From contig JAFGQF010000086.1 in NCBI GenBank assembly GCA_016935775.1, positions 1 through 22,097 of the forward strand: DNA of 22,097 bases, in the 5' to 3' direction. The stretch is from Caldifarciminota bacterium (GTDB lineage Bacteria > Hydrothermota > Tepidihabitantia > Tepidihabitantales > Tepidihabitantaceae). Positions 1 through 7,119 of the stretch are shown here, in pieces. Within the stretch, counting starts at the first letter, position 1. The number at the start of each line of letters is the position of its first letter. The position numbers and the translations under genes are program-made. The notes below the pieces were generated by a model, which was not told the DNA's origin, ran no database searches, and saw only the letters and a list, made by a program, of their open reading frames with translations.

Positions 1-156
1 AAGCGCGACCGGATGGATTCGGGCCGGGCGATGTCGCCGCTGGTGCGGGTGGCGGACGCGGTGCTGGTGGACACGACCGAACTGACCATCGAGGAGCAGG
101 TGGCGGTGGTGTGCGAGCTCGCCCGCGAGCGGATGGCCCGCGCGGCCGGCCGATGA
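1..156 (+). CDS. cmk: Cytidylate kinase, C-terminal end (partial)
   Basis: The window opens inside a reading frame whose last 51 residues match the end of cytidylate kinase, which phosphorylates CMP and dCMP with ATP in the cytoplasm. Visible family features are the R-x-D-S-x-R region followed by SPL, then an A-D-A-V-L-V-D-T-T stretch and a final helix with the E-x-V-V pattern. In bacterial Cmk this segment carries an arginine of the LID/CMP region and the last strand. The 5' part lies outside the window, so start and P-loop cannot be checked. The TGA stop (154-156) overlaps the ATG of plsC as ATGA, so the two are translationally coupled. The order cmk-plsC-ispH-rpsA is known from other bacteria and supports the call. 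Confidence 0.85.
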   Translation, partial: KRDRMDSGRAMSPLVRVADAVLVDTTELTIEEQVAVVCELARERMARAAGR

Positions 157-830
157 AACTGGCCTGGGATATCCTGTGGCTCGCGACCTATCCTTGCCTT
201 GCCAAGCCGCTGCTGGGGATGTCGGTGAAGGGCCGGCGCCGGCTGGGGCGGGGCGGCCAGATACTGGCCTCGAACCATGTCTCCAATATCGACCCGCTGA
301 TCGTCGGCTGGGCCGCGGCGCGCGAGGTGCATTTCCTTGCCAAGCGGGAGCTGTTCGAGGCGTCGCGCTGGTTCGCGCTGCTGATCCGGTCGCTGAACGC
401 GCACCCGGTGCGGCGCGGGCTGGCCGACCGGGCCGCGCTCGAGCATTGCTCGGAGCTGTTGTGCCACGACCAGACGCTGGTGCTGTTTCCCGAGGGGACG
501 CGCAGCCGGACCGGCGAGCTGGCTCGGTTCCGGCCCGGGGTCGGGATGCTGGCGATTCGCAACCGGGTGCCGGTCGTGCCGACCCGGATAACCGGGATGG
601 ACCGGTCGTGGTTCTCGTACCAGGTGGATTTCGATTTCCGGCGCCGGGGCTGGCGGAAGAAGCCGAAGGGCCGGGTGCCAATACGGGTGAGTTTCGGCGA
701 GCCGGTCAGGCCCGAGGGTTTTGCCGACAGCCGCGAGGGTTTCGGCGCGCTGGCGGCCGAGGTCGAGGCCCGGGTGCGCGGGTTGGGAGCCGGGGCGGAG
801 CCGCGGGCAAAATGCGCGACGCAGGCGTGA
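153..830 (+). CDS. plsC: 1-acyl-sn-glycerol-3-phosphate acyltransferase (PlsC family)
   Basis: A 225-residue protein of the PlsC/LPLAT family, which adds a second acyl chain to lysophosphatidic acid at the inner membrane to give phosphatidic acid. The catalytic H-x4-D motif is NHVSNID (His42, Asp47). The substrate-binding motif FPEGTRSR is at residues 112-119 and the following V-P-V-V-P motif at about 139-143. The hydrophobic N-terminus (residues 4-23) probably anchors it to the membrane. Length is normal for the short bacterial PlsC class. I chose ATG 153 because it overlaps the cmk stop as ATGA; an in-frame upstream start at 111 would add 14 low-complexity arginine-rich residues lying inside cmk. 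The stop overlaps the probable ispH GTG. Chain-length preference and exact acceptor cannot be read from sequence. Confidence 0.92.
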   Translation: MKLAWDILWLATYPCLAKPLLGMSVKGRRRLGRGGQILASNHVSNIDPLIVGWAAAREVHFLAKRELFEASRWFALLIRSLNAHPVRRGLADRAALEHCSELLCHDQTLVLFPEGTRSRTGELARFRPGVGMLAIRNRVPVVPTRITGMDRSWFSYQVDFDFRRRGWRKKPKGRVPIRVSFGEPVRPEGFADSREGFGALAAEVEARVRGLGAGAEPRAKCATQA

Positions 831-1693
831 AGAGGCAATCCGAACGCCGGCGCGTGCGGGTGGCGCGGCCGACCGGTTTCTGCTTCGGGGTCGAGCGGGC
901 CATCCGGCTGGCGCGCGACGGCCAGGCGAAGCACGGCCGGGTGTTCACGCTCGGCGAGCTGGTACACAACCCGTCGGTACTGGACGAGCTTGAGCGCGAG
1001 GGCATCCGGGCGGTGAAACGGGTGGAGCAGTGCCGGGGCGGGGCGCTGGTCATCCGGGCCCACGGCGCGCCGCCCGAGGTCGCCGACCGGTGCCGGGAGC
1101 TGGGTATCACGATGATTGACGCTACCTGCCCGTACGTGGGCAAAGTCCAGAGCGTCGCCCGGCGGCTGAAGAGCCAGGGCTACGCGGTGGTGGTGGTGGG
1201 CGAGAAGAACCATCCCGAGGTGCGCTCGATCCTGGGTTTCAGCGGGGATGCCGGGAGAGTCTATTCGCCGCGGATGCGGCTGCGGTCGCCGAAGGTGGGC
1301 GTGGTGGCCCAGACGACGACCTCGCATCCCCGGCTGCGCGAGGCGGTTGCCAACCTCAACCGGCTGCGCTATACTGAGCTTCGTGTCTTCGACACCATCT
1401 GCGAGGAGGTGACGGCCCGGCAGCGGGCCGCGGCCCGGCTGGCCGCCGTCTGCGACCTGGTGGTCGTGGTCGGCGGTCGGAGCAGCGCCAACACGTCCCG
1501 GCTGGCCGAGATTGTCCGGGACGCCGGTGCGGAGATGGTCCACGTCGAGCGCGCGAGCGAGCTGCCGCGCGAGCGGCTGGCGCGCTGCCGGCGCGTCGGC
1601 GTGGTCGCGGGGTCGTCTACCCCCGCGTGGGTGGTGAGCGAAGTCGCCGACTTTGTCAGAAATCCCGATAAGGAGGACCGAACCGATGTCTGA
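827..1693 (+). CDS. ispH: 4-hydroxy-3-methylbut-2-enyl diphosphate reductase
   Basis: IspH (LytB) catalyses the last step of the MEP isoprenoid pathway, reducing HMBPP to IPP and DMAPP with a 4Fe-4S cluster. The three cluster cysteines are present: Cys19 in TGFCFGVERA, Cys101 in ATCPYVGK and Cys192 in DTICEEVTARQ. Substrate-site motifs are also intact: LVHN (His47), RAHG (His79), NHPEV (His129, Glu131), TTTSHP, SSANTSRL and the C-terminal GSSTP. Length is 288 residues from GTG 827, normal for the family. That start makes a GTGA overlap with the plsC stop; ATG 812 in the same frame is the alternative and adds five residues. The 3' end overlaps rpsA by 8 nt. In some Clostridia IspH and S1 are one fused protein; here they are separate but overlapping. 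Confidence 0.95.
   Translation: MKRQSERRRVRVARPTGFCFGVERAIRLARDGQAKHGRVFTLGELVHNPSVLDELEREGIRAVKRVEQCRGGALVIRAHGAPPEVADRCRELGITMIDATCPYVGKVQSVARRLKSQGYAVVVVGEKNHPEVRSILGFSGDAGRVYSPRMRLRSPKVGVVAQTTTSHPRLREAVANLNRLRYTELRVFDTICEEVTARQRAAARLAAVCDLVVVVGGRSSANTSRLAEIVRDAGAEMVHVERASELPRERLARCRRVGVVAGSSTPAWVVSEVADFVRNPDKEDRTDV
1670..1676 (+). promoter_or_regulatory. Strong Shine-Dalgarno site for rpsA, inside ispH
   Basis: AAGGAGG lies 9 nt before ATG 1686 and is one of the best ribosome binding sites in the window. It sits within the last codons of ispH and fixes the rpsA start at 1686 rather than at an upstream in-frame codon near 1653. Confidence 0.75.
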
Positions 1694-3449
1694 GGAGAGC
1701 CGAGAAAACGCCGCCCCGCAAACGATGGCGGACATCTACCAGGATTCTTTCCCGCGCCTGAAGGTGGGGGAGATCGTGACCGGCCGGGTCATCAAGCGCC
1801 TGCCCAACGCGGTGCTGGTGGACCTGGGCCTGAAGGCCGAGGGGATCCTGCCGCTCGAGGAGTTCCGCCGGCCGGACGAGATCACCGACGGAATGGAGGT
1901 CAGGGTTTACCTTGACGCGATGGAGGACCGGGAGGGTTTCCCGGTGATCTCGAAGAAGAAGGCCGATTTCCAGCTGGCCTGGGAGAAGATCAAGGAGAAG
2001 TCGGAGAGCGCCGAGGGCGTGCCCGCGACCGTCATCAAGCGGGTTAAGGGCGGGCTGGCGGTCGAGGTGATGGGCCTGGACGCGTTCCTGCCCGGGTCGC
2101 AGGTGGACCTGCGGCCGGTGCCGAACCTGGATTCGGTGGTCGGCCGCGAGCTCGAGGTGAAGATCATCTCGGTGAACTGGTACAAGAAGAACATCGTCGT
2201 CAGCCGGCGCGTGCTGCTCGAGGAGCGGCAGGAGCAGGCCCGGCGCGAGCTGTTCTCTCGCATCGCGGTCGGCGATGTCATTGACGGTACCGTCAAGACC
2301 ATCACCGAGTTCGGCGCGTTCGTGGACATCGGCGGGGTCGATGCCCTGCTGCACATCTCCGACCTGGCGTGGAACAAGGTTGTTCATCCCAAGGAGGTGG
2401 TCAACGTCGGCGACGAACTGAAGGTGAAGGTGCTGTCGGCCGACGAGCACACCGGCCGCATCACCGTCGGCCTGAAGCAGCTCAGCCCACACCCGTGGGA
2501 GCGGGTCGAGGAGAAGTACCCGATCGGCGCGCGCATCCGCGGCCGGGTGACGACGCTGGCCGAGTACGGCGCCTTCGTCGAGCTGGAGAAGGGCATCGAG
2601 GGGCTGATCCACATCTCCGAGATGTCGTGGACCAAGTCGATTCACCACCCGTCGCAGGTGCTCGAGGTCGAGCAGGAGATCGAGGCGGTCGTGCTGAACA
2701 TCGACAAGGAGAACCGCCGGATATCGCTCGGCCTGAAGCAGACGATGCCCGACCCGTGGTCGCTGATCGAGGAGAAGTACTCGGTCGGCCAGCGCATCGA
2801 GGGCAAGGTCCGCGCGCTGAAGGATTTCGGCGCCTTCGTGGAGATCGAGGAGGGCATCGAGGGGCTGATCCACAACGCCGACATCTCGTGGACCAAGCGG
2901 ATCAAGCACCCGCGCGAGGAGTTGAAGAAAGGACAGCGGCTGGAGACCGTCATCCTCGGCATCGACCAGGAGAACCGGCGAATCACCCTGGGCCTGAAAC
3001 AGCTCGACGAGGACCCGTTCTACCGGATCAGCAAGGAAATCAACGAGGGCGACGTCGTCACCGCCCAGGTCCTCGACCTGCCCAAGCCGGGCGTCATCGT
3101 CCAGTTGCCGCACGGTATCGAGGGTTTTGTCCCGCTGGTCCAGCTCGCCCGCGGCGGCAAGCGCGCCAAGGAGAACTACCAGATCGGCGAGTCGCTCGAG
3201 CTGCGGGTGCTGAAGGTGGACTACAACCATCGTCGCATAACCCTGACCGAGCGGCCGGTTGGCGCCGAGCCGGTCGAGGTCGAGCCGGTGGAGCACGAGC
3301 CCGAGCCGGAAGTGGAGCGCGAGCAGCGGCCCCGCGGCCGCGGCCGCGAGCGGCGCCAGCGCCAGCCTCGCAACCAGGAGTTCGAGGATGAGCCGACCGA
3401 CCGGTTCACGCTCGAGGACCACCTGCGCGGGCTCGACGAGGACGAGTAG
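1686..3449 (+). CDS. rpsA: 30S ribosomal protein S1, six S1 domains
   Basis: A 587-residue protein made of six S1 (OB-fold) repeats at about residues 27-91, 111-175, 195-265, 280-352, 367-439 and 453-523. Domains 3 to 5 are the most alike, with repeated G-A-F-V-(D/E) and (L/I)-L-I-H-(I/N) cores and a common R-R-I-(S/T)-L-G-L-K-Q ending, which is typical of RNA-binding S1 domains. S1 helps the 30S subunit bind and unfold mRNA. The last 64 residues (524-587) are a charged tail: first Glu/Pro/Val-rich, then Arg/Gly-rich around 549-560, then acidic. The length is close to proteobacterial S1 and longer than the four-domain Firmicutes type. The start is set by the AAGGAGG site. It follows ispH with an 8-nt overlap and precedes mtaB by 21 nt. 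Confidence 0.95.
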   Translation: MSEESRENAAPQTMADIYQDSFPRLKVGEIVTGRVIKRLPNAVLVDLGLKAEGILPLEEFRRPDEITDGMEVRVYLDAMEDREGFPVISKKKADFQLAWEKIKEKSESAEGVPATVIKRVKGGLAVEVMGLDAFLPGSQVDLRPVPNLDSVVGRELEVKIISVNWYKKNIVVSRRVLLEERQEQARRELFSRIAVGDVIDGTVKTITEFGAFVDIGGVDALLHISDLAWNKVVHPKEVVNVGDELKVKVLSADEHTGRITVGLKQLSPHPWERVEEKYPIGARIRGRVTTLAEYGAFVELEKGIEGLIHISEMSWTKSIHHPSQVLEVEQEIEAVVLNIDKENRRISLGLKQTMPDPWSLIEEKYSVGQRIEGKVRALKDFGAFVEIEEGIEGLIHNADISWTKRIKHPREELKKGQRLETVILGIDQENRRITLGLKQLDEDPFYRISKEINEGDVVTAQVLDLPKPGVIVQLPHGIEGFVPLVQLARGGKRAKENYQIGESLELRVLKVDYNHRRITLTERPVGAEPVEVEPVEHEPEPEVEREQRPRGRGRERRQRQPRNQEFEDEPTDRFTLEDHLRGLDEDE

Positions 3450-3470
3450 CCGCCGCGCGCGGTCCTGCGC

Positions 3471-4709
3471 GTGAAGACCGCGATACTGACCGCCGGCTGC
3501 CGTTTGAACCAGGCCGACAGCGACCTGCTGCGCGGTCGGCTCGCGGCGGCCGGCGCCGTTTTCGTGGACGAACCCGAACGGGCCGATATCTGCTACGTGA
3601 ATACCTGCAGCGTGACGGCGGCCGCGGACCGCAGTTCAATCCAGCTCGTGCGGCGGGCCGGCCGGGCCGGCCGGGTCGTTGTCCTCGGTTGCCTGGCCGA
3701 ATGCGAGCCGCAACGGTTGGCCGGTCTGCCGGGCGTGGTCGAGGTCTGGGGACGGCAGCGGCTTGCGGCCGAGCTCGCAAGGGCGAGACCGGCGCCGGTG
3801 CGGAGTCGGGCGTTCCTGAAGGTCCAGGACGGCTGCGACCGGGGCTGCGGGTTCTGCCGGCCGGGCCGGCTTCGGGGCGCGCCCGTTTCGGTGCCGCCGG
3901 AAGCGGTCGTCGAGCAGTTGCACGGGCTGGTGGAGACCGGGTTCCGCGAAATCGTGCTGACCGGGTTGAACCTCGGGCTGTATCGGTCGAACGGGTTGGA
4001 CCTGGCCGGGCTTGTCGGTCGGCTGCTCGAGGTCGGCGGCAGGTTCCGGTTGCGGCTCGGCTCGCTCGAGCCGGACACGGTGACCGACCGGCTCGCGGCG
4101 GCGTGCGGAAACGAGCGGGTTTGTCCGCATTTCCACCTCGCGCTGCAGTCGGGCGACGACGCGCTGCTTGCGAAGATGAACCGGCGTCATTCGGTCGCCG
4201 ACTCGCGCCGGGCGGTCGCGGCGCTGCTTTCGGTCCGGCCCGAGGCCCGGGTCGGGGCCGACGTCATCGCCGGGCTGCCGGGCGAGGACGAGGATTCGTT
4301 CGGGCGCACCCGCGCTTTCGTCGCCGGGCTGGGTCTCGGGTACCTGCACGTCTTCCGGTTTTCGGCCCGGGAAGAAACGCCGGCCGCGGCGATGCCGGAC
4401 ACCGTGCCGGAACAGGGGAAACGGGAGCGGGTGAACCGGCTGCGCGGGCTGTCGGACGGGCTGGCCGAACGCTACTCGGCCCGGTTCGCCGGGACCGTCC
4501 GGGTCGCGGTGGTCGAGAGTTCGCGCACGGCGCTGACCGACAATTACCTGCGGGTCCGGCTCGAGGGGCCGGTGCCGGTGCCGCCGCGCGGGCTGGCCCG
4601 GGTGTTGGTCACCGGCGGCGGGAAACGTCCTTCCGGGCGGGTGGTCGAAACGCGCACCGGCAATCCGGCCGACCGGGCCGGCGACAGAGAACTACTGGAG
4701 GTCCAATGA
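3471..4709 (+). CDS. mtaB: tRNA t6A37 methylthiotransferase (MtaB-type radical SAM)
   Basis: A 412-residue member of the MiaB/MtaB/RimO family of radical SAM methylthiotransferases. The N-terminal UPF0004 domain has the three auxiliary-cluster cysteines in their usual contexts: TAGCRLNQ (Cys10), VNTCSVT (Cys46) and LGCLAE (Cys74). The radical SAM cluster motif C-x3-C-x2-C is DGCDRGCGFC (Cys122, 126, 129). TAGCRLNQ followed by VNTCSVT fits MtaB better than MiaB or RimO, so the likely job is to turn t6A37 into ms2t6A37 in tRNAs reading ANN codons. The linker between Cys74 and the SAM cluster (47 residues) is short, and the motif after the cluster (PGRLRG) is trimmed relative to the usual P-x-x-R-G pattern. 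A short TRAM-like domain ends the protein. Start is GTG 3471 with a weak ribosome site. The stop overlaps the next gene as ATGA. Confidence 0.87.
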   Translation: MKTAILTAGCRLNQADSDLLRGRLAAAGAVFVDEPERADICYVNTCSVTAAADRSSIQLVRRAGRAGRVVVLGCLAECEPQRLAGLPGVVEVWGRQRLAAELARARPAPVRSRAFLKVQDGCDRGCGFCRPGRLRGAPVSVPPEAVVEQLHGLVETGFREIVLTGLNLGLYRSNGLDLAGLVGRLLEVGGRFRLRLGSLEPDTVTDRLAAACGNERVCPHFHLALQSGDDALLAKMNRRHSVADSRRAVAALLSVRPEARVGADVIAGLPGEDEDSFGRTRAFVAGLGLGYLHVFRFSAREETPAAAMPDTVPEQGKRERVNRLRGLSDGLAERYSARFAGTVRVAVVESSRTALTDNYLRVRLEGPVPVPPRGLARVLVTGGGKRPSGRVVETRTGNPADRAGDRELLEVQ

Positions 4710-5659
4710 AGCTGTACTGGCTGGCCGCCGGGCTGCTGGCCGCGGCGTTGGCCGTGGCTGGCGCCAGGGAATACAAGCTTGGCTACATTGATTCGGAAGA
4801 GATAATCTCCGAGTACGAGGAGGCGAAGGAAGCGCGCGACGAGCTGGACGAGGAAGTGGCCCGCTACCGGGCCGAGGCCGAGTCGCTGCGCGCCGAGTAC
4901 ACGGTATCGCTCGAGGAGTACGAGTCGCAGGAGCTGACCCTGTCCGAGGAGGGCAAGCGGGCGAAGATGGCCGAGGTGGAGCAGCGCAAGCGGCGCTATG
5001 ACAGCTACGTCGACCAGGTCTACCGCGAGGGCGGGAAGATCGACCAGAAGAACCGGGAGCTGATTGCGCCGCTGGTGGAGAAGATCAACGAGGCGGTGGG
5101 GAAACTGGCCGCGGCCGAGGGGTTTGCGTTGGTGATCGACGCCTCCAAGTCTGAAATCGTCTTCGCCGAGGCCGGGCTCGACCTGACCCGGCTCGTCATC
5201 GAGGAACTGAACCGGGAGTACACGCCGGTCGGCCCGGTGGTCGAGGACAAGAAGGTCCACGCCGTGTTCCCGGTGTTCGCCACCAACGACGAGGCGCGCC
5301 AGGACCGCATCGACCTGAAGATTCGCCAGTTCGTTTACGACCTCGTGCGCGACCAGCCCAGGGTCGAGATGACCGCCAACCAGAAGGTCAACGAGCAGCT
5401 CCAGGCCCGCGGCATCGACGGCCGGCAGCTCGAGTCGGGCGACGTGCTGCCGGTGGCTGCGGTGCTCGATGTGGACCACGCCATCTTCGGCAGTTGTTCG
5501 AAACAGGACCGCCGCATCTCGTTCTCGCTGACCATCGTTGACGTCCGGCTGAACTCCGAGGTCAAGACCGAAACCGGCGACGCATCGCGCGAAGAGGACC
5601 TCCAGGAGCAGGTTGCCCGGGTCGTGCAGATGTTGCTCGCCAGCGTGCAGAAGCCCTGA
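4706..5659 (+). CDS. ompH: Skp/OmpH-like periplasmic protein with an extra C-terminal domain
   Basis: A 317-residue exported protein. Residues 1-20 look like a signal peptide with an A-G-A cleavage site. Residues 21-172 have the Skp/OmpH pattern: K-L-G-Y-I-D strand, a long charged coiled coil (about 30-130) rich in Glu, Arg and Lys, then G-F-A-L-V-I-D and a closing helix. Skp-like proteins are trimeric periplasmic chaperones for outer-membrane proteins. The family is normally 160-200 residues, so residues 182-315 are an addition. That part begins V-H-A-V-F-P-V-F and has an alternating strand/helix layout with a V-D-H-A-I-F-G-S then S-L-T-I-V-D-V pattern, resembling CsgG/LpoB/TolB-N-type domains; this is fold-level inference only. 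The start is ATG 4706 with GGAGG four nt upstream. The position just before lpxD matches skp in E. coli. Confidence 0.8.
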   Translation: MKLYWLAAGLLAAALAVAGAREYKLGYIDSEEIISEYEEAKEARDELDEEVARYRAEAESLRAEYTVSLEEYESQELTLSEEGKRAKMAEVEQRKRRYDSYVDQVYREGGKIDQKNRELIAPLVEKINEAVGKLAAAEGFALVIDASKSEIVFAEAGLDLTRLVIEELNREYTPVGPVVEDKKVHAVFPVFATNDEARQDRIDLKIRQFVYDLVRDQPRVEMTANQKVNEQLQARGIDGRQLESGDVLPVAAVLDVDHAIFGSCSKQDRRISFSLTIVDVRLNSEVKTETGDASREEDLQEQVARVVQMLLASVQKP

Positions 5660-5663
5660 GGAG

Positions 5664-5703
5664 AGGGTTCTAGGATTCCAGGGTTCAAGGGGTCAAGTGA
5701 GGA
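5664..5703 (+). repeat. Degenerate 8-nt tandem repeat between ompH and lpxD
   Basis: The intergenic stretch reads as five consecutive 8-nt units: AGGGTTCT, AGGATTCC, AGGGTTCA, AGGGGTCA and AGTGAGGA. The first four share the pattern AGGrkTCn and the last one is weaker. Base composition (few C-G steps, many AG and TTC) differs from the flanking genes. The last unit supplies the GAGGA ribosome site for lpxD. It may be an intergenic repeat element of this lineage; I cannot tell whether copies exist elsewhere. Confidence 0.5.
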
Positions 5704-5710
5704 TGCGACC

Positions 5711-6343
5711 GTGACGGTTTCGGGCGGGTCGTTGCCGCCCGGGGTTCACCCCGACGCGAAGGTCGGGCCGTTGGTCCACGTTGACCCGGAAGTGGAAATC
5801 GGGCCGGGGACCATCGTGATGCCGGGCGCGGTGCTGCTCGGCCGGACCCGGGTCGGCGCGCGCTGCATTGTCGGCCCGAACGCGGTGGTCGGCACGCCCG
5901 GGTTCGGCTACGAGTGGCGCGACGGCGCGCACCGCCGGCTCGAGCATTCGGGCGAGGTCATCATCGAGGACGATGTCGAACTGGGCGCCGGCGTGACGGT
6001 TGCGATGGCCAGAACCGGCCGGCAGACCCGTATCGGCCAGGGCACCAAGGTCGACTGCCAGGTGCACATCGGTCATAACGTGCTGATCGGCGAGCACTGC
6101 CTGCTCGTCGGCCAGGTCGGGGTCGCGGGCAGCGCGCGAATCGGCGACCGGGTCGCGCTGGCCGGACAGGTCGGGGTGAGCGACCACGTGACCATCGGCG
6201 ACGACGCGGTGGTCTATGCCAAGTCGGCGGTGTTCCGGAGCGTCCCGGCCGGCGAACGCTACTCCGGCATCCCGGCCCGGCCGCACCCGGCCACGAAGCG
6301 GTTCTGGGCAAGGCTGTGGAGGACGTTCGGAGGTGGCAAGTGA
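5711..6343 (+). CDS. lpxD: UDP-3-O-acylglucosamine N-acyltransferase, short LpxD
   Basis: A left-handed beta-helix acyltransferase made of hexapeptide repeats over most of its 210 residues. Motifs typical of LpxD are G-F-G-Y-E-W-R-D-G (64-72) followed by VIIEDDVELGA, GTKVDCQVHIGHN with the likely catalytic His122, GQVGVAGS, and the ending P-A-G-E-R-Y-S-G-I-P-A-R-P. LpxD adds the second 3-hydroxyacyl chain to UDP-3-O-acyl-glucosamine in lipid A synthesis. Normal LpxD is about 340 residues and starts with a uridine-binding domain of about 100 residues. Here the helix begins almost at residue 8, so that domain is missing. GTG 5711 is the only usable start because the nearby ATG 5703 meets a stop at once; GAGGA lies 7 nt upstream. 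The stop overlaps lpxC. A related hexapeptide acyltransferase is possible, but the neighbours favour LpxD. Confidence 0.82.
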   Translation: MTVSGGSLPPGVHPDAKVGPLVHVDPEVEIGPGTIVMPGAVLLGRTRVGARCIVGPNAVVGTPGFGYEWRDGAHRRLEHSGEVIIEDDVELGAGVTVAMARTGRQTRIGQGTKVDCQVHIGHNVLIGEHCLLVGQVGVAGSARIGDRVALAGQVGVSDHVTIGDDAVVYAKSAVFRSVPAGERYSGIPARPHPATKRFWARLWRTFGGGK

Positions 6344-7119
6344 CCGGCTCGGCGCTCGGCCGTCCTGTCGTCCTGCGCGGGCTAGGCTATCGCACCGGGA
6401 GGCCGGTGACCCTGCGGCTCGAGCCGGGCGCGCCGAACTCGGGAATCGTATTCAACGGCCGGCGGGCGGACAATTGCTCGGCACGGGTCGTCGGCCACGC
6501 GGTCCGGGTAGGCCGGGCCGGGATGGTCGAGCACCTGCTCGCGGCCTGTGCCGGTCTTGGTATTCGCGACCTGGCGGTGACGGTGGACGGGCCGGAGATG
6601 CCGCTGCTGGACGGCAGCAGCCTGCCCTATGTTCGCGCCTTCGCGCGCGCCGGGCTGCGGCGGGCAGCGGCGCCCGAGCCGCTCGTCCTGCCCGGGCCGG
6701 TGCTGGTCGATGCCGGGGCCGGGTTCATCGCCGCGGTCCCGGCAGACCGGCCGTTCTTCAGCTGCCTGGCCGAGGCGCCCGAGTTCGGCGCGGCGCACGT
6801 CGGGCTGGCGCTGACCCGCGCGCGTTTCGTCCGCGAGCTGGCCGGGGCGCGGACAGTCGCGCCCGTAGCCGAGCGGCCCGGAACTCTGCGGGCGCGTTAC
6901 CGGCTCCGGTTCGCGCTCTGCCGGCGGGGCCGGTTCGTCGCGCCGCGCCGGTCGCGGATGCCCGACGAGTTCTGCCGGCACAAGCTGCTCGACGTGATCG
7001 GCGACCTGGCCCTGCTGGGCCGGCCGCTCGCGGCCGAGGTGTTCGCCCGCAACCCGGGTCACCGGTTGAACCTGGCATTTGTCAGGACACTCCAGGAGGC
7101 GCAGGATGATGAACGTTGA
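6340..7119 (+). CDS. lpxC: UDP-3-O-acyl-N-acetylglucosamine deacetylase
   Basis: LpxC is the zinc deacetylase that commits UDP-3-O-acyl-GlcNAc to lipid A synthesis. All zinc ligands are visible: His65 in MVEHLLAA (with catalytic Glu64), His214 and Asp218 in RHKLLDVIGDL, and the catalytic histidine His241 in NPGHRLN. PLLDGSS (89-94) and the GART loop (169-172) also match. At 259 residues it is about 45 shorter than E. coli LpxC, mostly in the middle of the second domain. The N-terminal G-L-H-T-G motif reads G-L-G-Y-R-T-G here. I chose GTG 6340 because it gives a GTGA overlap with lpxD and has GGAGG six nt upstream; GTG 6316 is possible but lies inside lpxD. It overlaps fabZ by 14 nt. Confidence 0.92.
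   Translation: MTGSALGRPVVLRGLGYRTGRPVTLRLEPGAPNSGIVFNGRRADNCSARVVGHAVRVGRAGMVEHLLAACAGLGIRDLAVTVDGPEMPLLDGSSLPYVRAFARAGLRRAAAPEPLVLPGPVLVDAGAGFIAAVPADRPFFSCLAEAPEFGAAHVGLALTRARFVRELAGARTVAPVAERPGTLRARYRLRFALCRRGRFVAPRRSRMPDEFCRHKLLDVIGDLALLGRPLAAEVFARNPGHRLNLAFVRTLQEAQDDER

Noticed and set aside
176..826. Possible plsC-ispH fusion, as the ispH frame is open far upstream
   Set aside because: The upstream part is a shifted frame of plsC with alanine/arginine/glycine-rich content; the GTGA overlap and IspH N-terminal motifs place the start near 827.
188..1735. A 515-codon open frame on the minus strand opposite plsC and ispH
   Set aside because: High-GC sequence keeps antisense frames open. 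The plus-strand proteins have complete catalytic motifs, and the antisense product shows only biased His/Arg/Pro composition.
1656..3422. A 588-codon minus-strand open frame opposite rpsA
   Set aside because: It mirrors the S1 repeats codon by codon and has no motif of its own; its repetitiveness comes from the S1 domains.
3689..4705. A 340-residue N-terminal extension of the Skp-like protein
   Set aside because: It is an out-of-frame reading of mtaB. ATG 4706 has a ribosome site and a signal peptide directly after it.
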